Shown in pieces: positions 9,392-17,455 of a stretch of 64,000 nt of DNA. How positions within the stretch are numbered: the first letter of the stretch is position 1; each line of letters starts with the position of its first letter. Source of the stretch: an uncultured Chitinophagaceae bacterium (GTDB lineage: Bacteria; Bacteroidota; Bacteroidia; Chitinophagales; Chitinophagaceae); NCBI GenBank assembly GCA_937958995.1, contig CALGAP010000009.1, forward strand, positions 1 through 64,000, read 5' to 3'. The notes beneath the pieces are model-generated. The model was not told the origin of the DNA, did no database searches, and saw only the letters and a program-made list of their open reading frames with translations. Made by a program: the position numbers and the translations under genes.

Positions 9392-10453
9392 TTATGGGGA
9401 TTGTAGATCATGTACCAGCTTCACGCTCGATTGCGGAGTGAGATATCCTACACCTTCGGCAATTACTTCCGTGATGTCTTCAAGTCCGCTGCTGATGGCA
9501 GCGCGATCTTTTTCAAGAAATGCGATGGTGACTTTGTGCCTGGTGACGGTTTGCTTATCGGCATTCAGCGTAAACACGTAGCTTGTTTTATCATCTGCCT
9601 CTGCAATGGCTTCTATGGGGACCATGGTGACGGTTTGTTTGCTGGCGGGCCGCAACTGCACGGTGGCAAACAGGCCTGTGGCAAAACGATGCCCTTCGGG
9701 CGATACTTTTACCTCCACTTCATAGGTGCCTGAAAGCGGATCGGCGCCCTGTGCTATTTCGGTGATGATTCCGCTGAAAATTTTTCCGGGATAAGCATCC
9801 ACCTGCACTTCAGCCTTGTCGCCTTTTTTGAGGATGGCCCAGTCTTTATCGGCCACGCCTAAACGCACTACCCAGTCGCTGCCTGAATTGCCGGCCAGGA
9901 AGAATACCGGCGCACCGGGACTGGCCATTTCGCCTTCATTCATCAGCTTGCGCAGGATGGTGCCGTTTTCGGTAGCGCGTATCTGTGCATACTGCTGGTT
10001 GAATTGTGCGATGCGCAGATTTTCTTCTGCTATCTGCTGTTGCGTGGTAGCATTCTGCAATTGCTCGAGTGTTGCCACAGTATCGTTGTACAGGTTACGG
10101 GCGCGTTGCGCGTCGCGGCGGGCTTTTTCAAGTCCCTGCGCGGCCTGCTGCACCTGCGCGTTGATTTCAGTGAGGTCGAGTGTTGCCAGCAACTGACCGC
10201 GGGTAACGGCATCGCCTTCCTTCACATATATTTTTGAAATAATACCCCCGACCTTAAACGAGAGGCGTGCTTCAGAGGTAGAAGCAATGGTGCCCGAGTA
10301 GTTCAGTTGCGGTGTGTACTCGCTGGTAGTGATGGGTTGCGTTCTTACCGGCACTGCATCTTCAGTGGCGGGAGCAGCGTTGGTCTCACTGCTGCATTGT
10401 GTAAACAGCATGGCTGCGAAAACTATTCCGGTGACGAATAAGATGCTTTTCAT
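9392..10453 (-). CDS. RND efflux periplasmic adaptor, lipoprotein
   Basis: The chosen ATG gives 353 residues starting MKSILFVTGIVFAAMLFTQC, a lipoprotein signal with the lipobox cysteine at residue 20; an in-frame start 12 codons upstream would spoil this signal and overlap the tolC stop. The rest follows the membrane-fusion-protein pattern: barrel-sandwich halves around a coiled-coil hairpin (ARRDAQRARNLYNDTV...), with the second lipoyl half near LRKLMNEGEMASPGAPVF, then a beta-barrel domain. It bridges the inner-membrane permease and the TolC channel. It starts 10 bases after the tolC stop. Confidence 0.92.
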   Translation of the reverse strand: MKSILFVTGIVFAAMLFTQCSSETNAAPATEDAVPVRTQPITTSEYTPQLNYSGTIASTSEARLSFKVGGIISKIYVKEGDAVTRGQLLATLDLTEINAQVQQAAQGLEKARRDAQRARNLYNDTVATLEQLQNATTQQQIAEENLRIAQFNQQYAQIRATENGTILRKLMNEGEMASPGAPVFFLAGNSGSDWVVRLGVADKDWAILKKGDKAEVQVDAYPGKIFSGIITEIAQGADPLSGTYEVEVKVSPEGHRFATGLFATVQLRPASKQTVTMVPIEAIAEADDKTSYVFTLNADKQTVTRHKVTIAFLEKDRAAISSGLEDITEVIAEGVGYLTPQSSVKLVHDLQSP

Positions 10454-10463
10454 AACTAACTTT

Positions 10464-11816
10464 TTATAGTTTGAAAGAAGCGGTGGCATATTCCAGTTCT
10501 GCTGATCTTGTCAATGCCGCCAGTTGAGCTAATGAATATTTTAGTTGTGCGTTGGTGAGTTGTGTGCGGGCGTCAACCAGTTCAATCTGCAGCGCCTGTC
10601 CTTCGCGAAAACGGCGCTCGGTAAGGCGGTAAGTTTCCGCTGCGCTTTGCATTTCTTCGTGCAGCGACTGCAGCGATTGAACGGCCGAGCGGTAATTGTT
10701 GTAAGCGGTTTGTACCTGCAGGTTCAGGTGCTGCTCCACTTCTGTGTACTTCTTCGCCAAAGCCTCGGCTTCTATTTCTGCCTGCCTGATTTTATGCTTG
10801 TTGTCGTTGCCACGAGACAATGGCCATTGCAATTGGAGACCGCCCAACTGGTAAAACTGGTCGTTGTTGAACTTGAAACCAAAGCCCTGGAAGCCTACCT
10901 GGTAAAAGCCGTTGACCACAGGCATCCAGAAACTGCGAGTCATTTTTACGTTGGTGGCAGCCACTTTCTGCAGGCTGCGGATGCGTTGCAATTCTTCGCG
11001 CCCGGAAACATCTTGTTTGGGTGGCAGAGAAATATCCAGCTGATCGAAGATGACGCTATCGATCTCCACCGACTGATTGAGCGGACGATTGATCAGGAAG
11101 TTGAAATAAGCCGCAGCATTCTGCCGGTTGTTGATGGCTTCGGTGAGGGAAGTCTGCACCTGGCTCACCTGTGCTTTGGCGCGCAATACGGCTTCTCTCG
11201 TGGCTTTACCGTTCTCGACCAGCTTTTCGCTTACGCGCAGGTTTTCGTTTACCAATGCCTGTGCGTTGGTATAGATCTCCACCGCTTTTTGCGCCTGCAG
11301 AAATTTATAGTAGGCTTCCTTAATAGCCTTTACCAACTCGCGCTTATAGGCATCTGCGTCGGCCTGCTCGCTGTTGATCAGTTCTTCTTTGATCTCGCGG
11401 TTGTAACGAATCTGGCGGTTCCACAGCGGCACCGACATTTCCAGGCGGGTATCGTGAAAATCGTTGGGTAAAAACTGGATGTTTTGGTTGCTGACCTGGG
11501 GAAATTTAGAGCTGCCCGTGAGTTGGTTCAGGGTGCTGTACACATCGTTCAGCAGATCGCCGATGGGTATATCCTGCGTTCTGCCGCCGCTGGCCAGGGT
11601 GTATTGCGAGGCAAAACTGGCCTGCGGGTAAAACAAAGCCTCGGCACGTTTGAGGTCGAGTCTTGCTTTTTGAAGATTGAAGTTTTTCTGCTGAAGAGCG
11701 AGATTACTATCCAGGCCAAGCCTGATATAGCTTTCCAGAATCTGCTGACCGGCTGCTGATGGCGCTAAAAGAACCATGGCTATACATAGCAGTACCGGTA
11801 TTGGAACCCATTTCAT
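10464..11816 (-). CDS. TolC-family outer-membrane efflux channel
   Basis: The 450-residue protein has a signal peptide (to about residue 23, SAAGQQ) and two long helical halves with the heptad patterns of outer-membrane efflux proteins, including a second-half repeat near the end (RREGQALQIELVDARTQLTNAQLKYS-type, shown here only in part). Length is normal for TolC. It is the first gene of the efflux operon and is preceded by a promoter that contains a TetR-type operator (11849-11863), so its expression is probably released when the regulator at 11881-12519 binds a ligand. Confidence 0.92.
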   Translation of the reverse strand: MKWVPIPVLLCIAMVLLAPSAAGQQILESYIRLGLDSNLALQQKNFNLQKARLDLKRAEALFYPQASFASQYTLASGGRTQDIPIGDLLNDVYSTLNQLTGSSKFPQVSNQNIQFLPNDFHDTRLEMSVPLWNRQIRYNREIKEELINSEQADADAYKRELVKAIKEAYYKFLQAQKAVEIYTNAQALVNENLRVSEKLVENGKATREAVLRAKAQVSQVQTSLTEAINNRQNAAAYFNFLINRPLNQSVEIDSVIFDQLDISLPPKQDVSGREELQRIRSLQKVAATNVKMTRSFWMPVVNGFYQVGFQGFGFKFNNDQFYQLGGLQLQWPLSRGNDNKHKIRQAEIEAEALAKKYTEVEQHLNLQVQTAYNNYRSAVQSLQSLHEEMQSAAETYRLTERRFREGQALQIELVDARTQLTNAQLKYSLAQLAALTRSAELEYATASFKL

Positions 11817-11841
11817 ACGCTGTTGATTTAGTGAATGATGT

Positions 11842-11875
11842 CAATTATATTAACAGTGTTAAGTAAAGGGGCAAA
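11842..11875 (-). promoter_or_regulatory. Promoter of the efflux operon
   Basis: On the coding strand TTTG (11872-11875) is followed after 22 bases by TATAATTG (11842-11849), one mismatch from TAnnTTTG. The operator fills the spacer. Confidence 0.55.
11849..11863. promoter_or_regulatory. TetR-type operator upstream of tolC
   Basis: ATTAACAGTGTTAAG matches the site in the tetR promoter in 14 of 15 positions (ATTAACGGTGTTAAG on the minus strand at 12586-12600). Its half-sites TTAAC and GTTAA are inverted. It lies between the promoter elements, where bound repressor would exclude polymerase. Confidence 0.7.
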
Positions 11876-11880
11876 AAAAA

Positions 11881-12519
11881 TTAGTCGTTCTTCTTGCCGC
11901 TGGTATCCAGGATATTCAGCAGCCAGTTGAGTGATTGTTGCATCTTAGGCATCAATTCTTCCTCGGAAACCAATATGTTGAAACGATTACGGATGGCGAG
12001 CGATACCATGCCGTGCACTGTTGACCAGATGGTCATGGTCATGGCATCAAGATCGCCGGGCACTATGAGTTTTAATTCTATACATTCGGCCAGGCATTCC
12101 TTTAGTTTGCCGAGCGCAACATCTCCGCTTTTCCAGTCGCACGAATCCCTGTTGAGCGTCTCCATTGGAGCGTTCTGGATAAACATAAGGTCGTAAAACT
12201 CGGGGTTATTCAGACCGAACGCGATATAGTTTTCACCCATCTTGTGCAGTCGCACCAGCGGGTTTTTAATCTCCCAGAGCCTGGTCTTCTCGTTATACTC
12301 CATCATTTTCTGAAATCCCAGCTCGTGCAGGTTATATAATATCTCGTTCTTGTCTTTAAAATAGAGGTAAACGGTGGTGGGGCTGTATTCAATAAGGTCG
12401 GCAATTTTGCGGATAGACACGTTCTCAAAACCCTCTTCCACGAAGAGTTTCATCGACGCGTCGAGGATCATTTTACGGATCTCTGCCTTCTGCTTTTCTT
12501 TACGTTCCGCTATGCCCAT
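11881..12519 (-). CDS. TetR/AcrR-family repressor of the efflux operon
   Basis: The 212-residue protein has an N-terminal TetR helix-turn-helix (about residues 14-60, with VSIRKIADLIEYSPTTVYLYFKDKNEIL-type sequence, recognition helix SPTTVYLYF) and a C-terminal all-helical ligand domain. TetR proteins bind inverted-repeat operators and let go when a small ligand binds. The gene precedes tolC by 64 bases on the same strand, and both genes carry almost the same operator in their promoters, so it very likely represses itself and the efflux operon. The C-terminus is Lys/Asp-rich (SGKKND). Confidence 0.9.
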   Translation of the reverse strand: MGIAERKEKQKAEIRKMILDASMKLFVEEGFENVSIRKIADLIEYSPTTVYLYFKDKNEILYNLHELGFQKMMEYNEKTRLWEIKNPLVRLHKMGENYIAFGLNNPEFYDLMFIQNAPMETLNRDSCDWKSGDVALGKLKECLAECIELKLIVPGDLDAMTMTIWSTVHGMVSLAIRNRFNILVSEEELMPKMQQSLNWLLNILDTSGKKND

Positions 12520-12568
12520 AAAAGATTACGCTGATTTTGTCACGGTTAATACCCTATCCGGGGATCAT

Positions 12569-12577
12569 TTAACGGTG
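12569..12577. promoter_or_regulatory. Possible second operator (half-site) near tetR transcription start
   Basis: TTAACGGTG repeats one half of the 15-bp operator; over the full 15 bases 11 positions agree. It lies just downstream of the -7 element of tetR. Confidence 0.35.
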
Positions 12578-12608
12578 CAAATATACTTAACACCGTTAAT
12601 AATCCAAA
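12578..12608 (-). promoter_or_regulatory. tetR promoter
   Basis: On the coding strand TTTG (12605-12608), exactly 19 bases, then TATATTTG (12578-12585): a perfect Bacteroidota promoter. The operator occupies 15 of the 19 spacer bases. Confidence 0.8.
12586..12600. promoter_or_regulatory. TetR-type operator in the tetR promoter
   Basis: CTTAACACCGTTAAT on the plus strand. It is the near-identical twin of 11849-11863 and sits wholly in the -33/-7 spacer, indicating autorepression. Confidence 0.75.
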
Positions 12609-12720
12609 TTTAAAGCCGATTTTTTTTTAAGTTTATCCATAAAGTCGCGAACCGCCCGCCTGCGCAACAATTTCTTTTCCACAAACTTTCCATCGTTCCC
12701 GCTTGTTCTTTGAATCAAGG

Positions 12721-12750
12721 TTTGGGGTAGAATTCCATTCGTTACATTTG
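12721..12750 (+). promoter_or_regulatory. dnaX promoter
   Basis: TTTG (12721-12724), 18 bases, then TACATTTG (12743-12750), a perfect TAnnTTTG. The chosen ATG lies 18 bases further on, giving a very short leader. Confidence 0.75.
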
Positions 12751-12768
12751 CCCAAGTACATCAACTCT

Positions 12769-14667
12769 ATGGATAAGTTTATCGTCTCAGCCAGGAAATA
12801 TCGCCCGCAGACATTTGACACCGTGGTAGGGCAGGAGCATATTACCACCACGCTGCGCAATGCCATCAAACATCACCAGTTGGCGCATGCCTTCCTGTTT
12901 TGTGGTCCGCGTGGAGTGGGAAAGACCACCTGTGCCCGTATATTGGCCAAGACCATCAACTGTGAGAATCCCACCAAAGAAGGCGAGGCATGCAATAGCT
13001 GCCAGAGTTGTAAAGCATTTAATGAGGGTACTTCGCTGAACATTCACGAACTGGATGCTGCCAGCAACAACTCGGTTGACGATATCCGCTCGCTGGTAGA
13101 GCAGGTGCGTTTTGCCCCCCAGGCGGGTAAGTACAAGGTATATATCATCGATGAGGTGCACATGCTCAGTTCTTCGGCCTTCAATGCATTTTTGAAAACG
13201 CTGGAAGAACCGCCTGCCTACGCCATCTTCATACTGGCGACTACCGAGAAGCATAAAATTTTACCCACTATTCTCAGCCGTTGCCAGATATTCGATTTCA
13301 AGCGCATTACCATCAACGATACAGTTGATCACCTGCTCGGGATCGCGAATAAGGAAAATATTGAGGCGGAGAAAGCGGCATTACAGATCATTGCGCAAAA
13401 AAGCGAAGGCTGTATGCGCGATGCACTCAGCATACTCGACAAGATTGTGAGCTTTACCAATGGTAAAGTGAGTTATCAAAACACGCTCGAGCACCTGAAC
13501 ATCCTGGATGCTGATTATTACTTCAAAATGCTTGAGTGCATGCAACAGCAGGACCTGGCCGGCGCCATGTTGCTGTACGATGATATCGATAAGAAAGGTT
13601 TTGAAGGCGACCTTGTGCTCAACGGTTTCATGGAATTTATCCGCAACCTGCTGGTATGTAAAGACGAAAAAGTGGCAGGCTTGCTGGAGGTAGTGGAAAA
13701 TTTCCGCGACCGCTATATCGCTACCGCGAAAAAGACCAGCGCTTCCTATCTCATCAGCGCGTTGAATATACTGAACGAAGCAGAGATCAACTACAAAGCT
13801 GCACGTAACAAGCGACTGCATGTAGAACTCGCCATCATTAAACTAACTTATTTACAACAAGCCCTCGACTTCGCGTCCGGCGGAGAACCCGTGGCAAAAA
13901 AAAAACTAACTGATAACAGTCCGGCCGTTGCCTTTCGCGCACTGAAGGTGGTTGAAGCCAAACCCCCGAAATCAGGCACCGGCAGTTCTGTCGGAACCAG
14001 TACATCTGCCACCAAAGTACCGGTTTCAAATACCGCAAAAAGCGCCGGTTCAAAAAAAGCAGCCCAACCCGAAGCAAAATTGCTGATCGACACACCCGAA
14101 GTTGAGGTTGTGGTAGAAGAAGTTCCCGAATACATACCCGTCGCACAATCCGATACCCGGCAGCCAAAACCCGTTGCCGGCGCAGCCCCCGTCACCGGCT
14201 CAGCCCCCCTTGCCGCCAAAGCCGGTCTGCTGCAAAATATCCGCCAGCAGATTGCCAGCCGGCAAAATGGCAACAGCGACAGCAAAGCCATACCGCTGAC
14301 TTTGGAAAAGCTGCAAGCGAGGTGGAACGCTTTCTCTCAACAATTAAAAGTGAACAAGAATCCCGCGGCGCAATCATTTGAAATGGCGCGGCTGCGCATT
14401 GTTGACAACAGCGTGTTTGAAGTGGTTACCAACAATAACCTTGAACAAAAATTCATAGAACAGGAGCGGCGCAACTTATCGGACTACCTGGTGAAAGAAT
14501 TCAATAACCGTTCGCTGTTGTTCACGATTGTTGTTGATGAAAATGCAACCGTGCAGGAACCCGTGGAGCGCACACTGACTGCCAGGGACCAGTTTATAGA
14601 AATCATTAAGCAGTATCCCCTGGTAAAGGAACTGAAAGACCGTCTACGGCTGGAGCTCGATTACTAA
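12769..14667 (+). CDS. dnaX: DNA polymerase III subunits gamma and tau
   Basis: From the ATG at 12769 the protein is 632 residues and starts MDKFIVSARKYRPQTF; a start 22 codons upstream would lie before the promoter. The clamp-loader ATPase is clear: Walker A GPRGVGKTT (46-54), zinc-binding cysteines 65, 75, 78 and 81, Walker B IIDEVHML (127-134), and the SRC sensor. After domain III (to about residue 375) comes a low-complexity Pro/Ala/Val linker and a tau-specific C-terminal domain. The subunit loads the sliding clamp and links polymerase to helicase. A run of ten A at 13896-13905 lies exactly at the domain III/linker junction; shifting by one base either way meets a stop within a few codons (13907-13909 or 13911-13913), so a gamma form of about 379-381 residues is likely. 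Confidence 0.95.
   Translation: MDKFIVSARKYRPQTFDTVVGQEHITTTLRNAIKHHQLAHAFLFCGPRGVGKTTCARILAKTINCENPTKEGEACNSCQSCKAFNEGTSLNIHELDAASNNSVDDIRSLVEQVRFAPQAGKYKVYIIDEVHMLSSSAFNAFLKTLEEPPAYAIFILATTEKHKILPTILSRCQIFDFKRITINDTVDHLLGIANKENIEAEKAALQIIAQKSEGCMRDALSILDKIVSFTNGKVSYQNTLEHLNILDADYYFKMLECMQQQDLAGAMLLYDDIDKKGFEGDLVLNGFMEFIRNLLVCKDEKVAGLLEVVENFRDRYIATAKKTSASYLISALNILNEAEINYKAARNKRLHVELAIIKLTYLQQALDFASGGEPVAKKKLTDNSPAVAFRALKVVEAKPPKSGTGSSVGTSTSATKVPVSNTAKSAGSKKAAQPEAKLLIDTPEVEVVVEEVPEYIPVAQSDTRQPKPVAGAAPVTGSAPLAAKAGLLQNIRQQIASRQNGNSDSKAIPLTLEKLQARWNAFSQQLKVNKNPAAQSFEMARLRIVDNSVFEVVTNNNLEQKFIEQERRNLSDYLVKEFNNRSLLFTIVVDENATVQEPVERTLTARDQFIEIIKQYPLVKELKDRLRLELDY
13896..13913 (+). promoter_or_regulatory. 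Probable slippage site in dnaX (A10 run with flanking stops)
   Basis: Ten consecutive A bases in GCA-AAA-AAA-AAA-CTA. One extra A gives Thr-Asn-stop (TGA 13911-13913); one A fewer gives Asn-stop (TAA 13907-13909). Both alternative frames end at once, as expected for a site that makes the short gamma subunit. Confidence 0.6.
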
Positions 14668-14761
14668 CGAAAAGGACAAAAGAGCTTTTATTCCTCATTT
14701 TGCTGTAATTTCGGCCCTCCGACAGCAACCTAACCAATCATCTCAAATATTTGATACACAT

Positions 14762-16402
14762 ATGGCTGAAGTGATTTTAATGCCCCGGTTGAGCGATACG
14801 ATGACGGAAGGCGTGATTGCAGCCTGGCATAAAAAGGTAGGAGATAAAGTAAGCAAGGGCGATTTGCTGGCCGAAGTGGAGACCGACAAGGCTACCATGG
14901 AGCTGGAAAGTTACAAGGATGGTACGCTTCTGCATATAGGTGCCGAGAAAGGCGGCAAACTGCAGGTGAATGATCTGCTGGCGATTATCGGTGCACCCGG
15001 TGAAGATATCAGCGCGCTGGTATCAGGAGCCGGCAAGCAGTCTTCCGGAGCAGCCGCACCGGCGCAAAGTCCTGCACCCCAGGCCGAAGCACAAAAGGGG
15101 GAAGCACCCGCAGCTACCCCGACAGAAACCATTGACCTTGGCAGCGTGCCCGAAGTGATACTGATGCCCCGCCTCAGCGATACCATGACCGAAGGCGTGA
15201 TTGCCGAATGGCATAAGAAAGTGGGCGATACCGTGAAAAAAGGCGACCTGCTGGCCGACGTGGAAACCGACAAGGCCACTATGGAGCTCGAAAGCTATAA
15301 AGAAGGGAAACTATTATATATCGGCGCCAACAAAGGCGACAAAGTGCCCGTGAATGCGCTGCTTTGTATAATAGGCGATGAGAAAAAAGTGGATGTAGAA
15401 AAAATTGTAGCCGCAGCCAAAGGTGGTGGCAGCGCAAAAACTTCTGCGGCCCAGCCTGCGCAATCGGGACAGGCAGCCCAGGCAACAGCTTCTCAACCCG
15501 CCACGCAAACTGCGCAAGCCGAAGCACCCTCCTCCAACGGACGCGTGAAGGCTTCGCCGCTGGCAAAAAGGCTGGCTTCTGAAAAAGGCATCGATATCAG
15601 CCGCGTGCCCGGCACCGGCGATGGCGGCCGCATCACCAAGCGCGACGTTGACAATTATGTGGCCTCTGCACCAACCGCCGCTGGTAAACAAACCGCCGCA
15701 CCAGCCGTGCCGCAAGGACAGGTAAGCTTTGAAGAAGTGCCCGTTTCGCAAATGCGCAAGACCATTGCCAAACGCCTGGCGGAAAGCAAGTTCAGCGCAC
15801 CGCATTTCTACCTCACCATGGCTATCAATATGGACAAGGCGGTAGAGAGCCGGGCTAAACTGAATGAAATATCTCCCGTAAAAATATCTTTCAACGACAT
15901 GGTGCTGAAAGCATGCGCCCTGGCGTTGAAGCAACATCCCAAAGTAAACAGCAGTTGGCTGGGCGATAAGATTCGCATCAATCATCACGTGAACATTGGC
16001 GTGGCAGTAGCGGTGGAAGAGGGACTGCTGGTACCGGTAGTTCGTTTTGCCGATACCAAACCACTTTCACAGATTGCCAAAGAAGTGAAAGAATACGCGC
16101 AGAAAGCGAAAGACAAAAAGTTGCAGCCTTCAGACTGGGAAGGAAATACATTTACTATTTCCAACCTGGGTATGTATGGTATTGAAGAATTCACTGCCAT
16201 CATCAACCCGCCCGATGCGTGCATATTGGCCGTGGGCGCCATTAACCAGGTGCCTGTTGTGAAAGACGGACAGGTGGTGATAGGCAATATTATGAAGGTT
16301 ACTTTAAGCTGCGACCACCGCGTGGTGGACGGCGCTACCGGGGCTGCTTTCCTGCAGACACTGCAAAACTACCTGGAAGAACCGCTGCGCATGCTGGTAT
16401 AG
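14762..16402 (+). CDS. pdhC: Pyruvate dehydrogenase E2, dihydrolipoyl acetyltransferase
   Basis: The 546-residue protein has the standard E2 order: lipoyl domain 1 (residues 2-77, lipoyl lysine K43 in ETDKATME), Ala/Pro linker, lipoyl domain 2 (131-206, K171 in the same motif), a second linker, the peripheral-subunit-binding domain (about 262-298, VKASPLAKRLASEKGI) and the catalytic domain with DHRVVDG near the C-terminus. It transfers the acetyl group from lipoate to CoA in the pyruvate dehydrogenase complex; the MPRLSDTM starts and the two lipoyl domains favour pyruvate over 2-oxoglutarate. E1 and E3 genes are not adjacent. A hairpin terminator follows at 16434, so it is transcribed alone or from a promoter in the 94-base gap after dnaX. 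Confidence 0.92.
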   Translation: MAEVILMPRLSDTMTEGVIAAWHKKVGDKVSKGDLLAEVETDKATMELESYKDGTLLHIGAEKGGKLQVNDLLAIIGAPGEDISALVSGAGKQSSGAAAPAQSPAPQAEAQKGEAPAATPTETIDLGSVPEVILMPRLSDTMTEGVIAEWHKKVGDTVKKGDLLADVETDKATMELESYKEGKLLYIGANKGDKVPVNALLCIIGDEKKVDVEKIVAAAKGGGSAKTSAAQPAQSGQAAQATASQPATQTAQAEAPSSNGRVKASPLAKRLASEKGIDISRVPGTGDGGRITKRDVDNYVASAPTAAGKQTAAPAVPQGQVSFEEVPVSQMRKTIAKRLAESKFSAPHFYLTMAINMDKAVESRAKLNEISPVKISFNDMVLKACALALKQHPKVNSSWLGDKIRINHHVNIGVAVAVEEGLLVPVVRFADTKPLSQIAKEVKEYAQKAKDKKLQPSDWEGNTFTISNLGMYGIEEFTAIINPPDACILAVGAINQVPVVKDGQVVIGNIMKVTLSCDHRVVDGATGAAFLQTLQNYLEEPLRMLV

Positions 16403-16433
16403 GGGTTATCATTTTTCTTAAGATAGAATTGAT

Positions 16434-16461
16434 CCCGCTCATCGAGCGGGACTTTTTTTTT
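16434..16461 (+). terminator. Terminator of pdhC
   Basis: Stem CCCGCTC/GAGCGGG with loop ATC, then AC and a run of nine T. Confidence 0.85.
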
Positions 16462-16815
16462 GATGAAGTACCATTCGGTTTCTACAATCATTCCACACTT
16501 GCCGCCAGTCAAACTTTTTTCCAAAAAATAGAAACTCATGGCCTGGATTGTTGGCGAATTGTAAAACTTTTCCACATTCATATTACTTAGCAGAAGGTTA
16601 GCCCAGGGATAAGCGTTATAGGTCACGCCCTTACAGATTAACGAAGTTTACGACGGGCGGAGTGCACGTAAAACTACTATTCCACTTCAGGGTTACGTTT
16701 TATAGTTTAGAGTATACAAAAAGATCAGACCCCCTTTCCTATTACACCGTGGCATAAGATTTTCTACCACTATCCTTTGAACATCCATCCAAGGTCTCAC
16801 CTCAAATTGTGTAAT
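16462..16815. other. Gene-free stretch after pdhC
   Basis: About 350 bases without a convincing gene. A 85-codon open frame on the minus strand crosses the terminator and the 3' end of pdhC and is not believable in full. A promoter-like TATCCTTTG (one base longer than the consensus) lies about 45 bases before the next gene. Confidence 0.5.
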
Positions 16816-17325
16816 ATGAAAATTTTTACAAGCGTACTATCAGTACTGTTGTTACTTATATTTAGCTCCTGCCAGAAAAGCGTTGAACAACAGGAGGATG
16901 CCAACAAGAAGAGAGCCGACGAATTCAAAACATTTCTTACCACTGCCGGCAAATTTCACGCAGTTGATTATTATGCAGAAACTCCCATCGATTACAACGA
17001 GCAGGACGATGAGGTAATTCTTGAAACGGATCTGAAAAAGTATATACGCAATTACTTGCTCGACGATGATATCTATTTTCAAAACGATGGAAAGATCAGG
17101 TTTGTGCAGAATGACGTAAAGATTGCCGGTGAGAGCGCTCCCGAAATTTATGTCCCGTACAAAGTGTGGGGCGATAAGACAGGTGTGATGGTAGACTATG
17201 TGGACGACCAATACCAACCGCTCACCTATATGCTGCATGAAAAAGGATCGACTTATTTTATTCTTTCCTGGAGACGCCCGCAGGATGGCGTACGGTTGTT
17301 TTCGAGGTATGAACTGAAGTTATAG
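16816..17325 (+). CDS. Uncharacterised lipoprotein
   Basis: The ATG at 16816 gives 169 residues starting MKIFTSVLSVLLLLIFSSC, a clear lipoprotein signal with the acylated cysteine at residue 19; the in-frame ATG 13 codons upstream would bury it. The mature part is acidic and contains a charged coil (QEDANKKRADEFKTF) and then a mixed alpha/beta region with several Tyr/Asp-rich strands. I recognise no family. It stands alone between two hairpins, so it is probably monocistronic. Confidence 0.75.
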   Translation: MKIFTSVLSVLLLLIFSSCQKSVEQQEDANKKRADEFKTFLTTAGKFHAVDYYAETPIDYNEQDDEVILETDLKKYIRNYLLDDDIYFQNDGKIRFVQNDVKIAGESAPEIYVPYKVWGDKTGVMVDYVDDQYQPLTYMLHEKGSTYFILSWRRPQDGVRLFSRYELKL

Positions 17326-17385
17326 AACTGTTTCGTTTATATGAGATAGTGATAAAGTAGTATCCGAGCACATGTGAGAGTAATA

Positions 17386-17421
17386 AAAAAGCACCTTGGT
17401 CAACAGACTTCGGTGCTTTTT
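17386..17421. terminator. Bidirectional terminator
   Basis: Stem AAAAAGCACC (17386-17395) and GGTGCTTTTT (17412-17421), with A- and T-runs on both sides. It separates the convergent lipoprotein and phosphoesterase genes. Confidence 0.85.
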
Positions 17422-17455
17422 CTATTTGGTATCAGCTATGCCAGTTGGTAATATG

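Noticed and set aside
14699..14713. TTTG and TAATTTCG before pdhC as a promoter
   Set aside because: The two elements are only three bases apart; the needed spacing is about 19.
16369..16626. Minus-strand frame of 85 codons after pdhC
   Set aside because: It runs through the pdhC terminator and into the pdhC coding end; the sequence has no recognisable domain.
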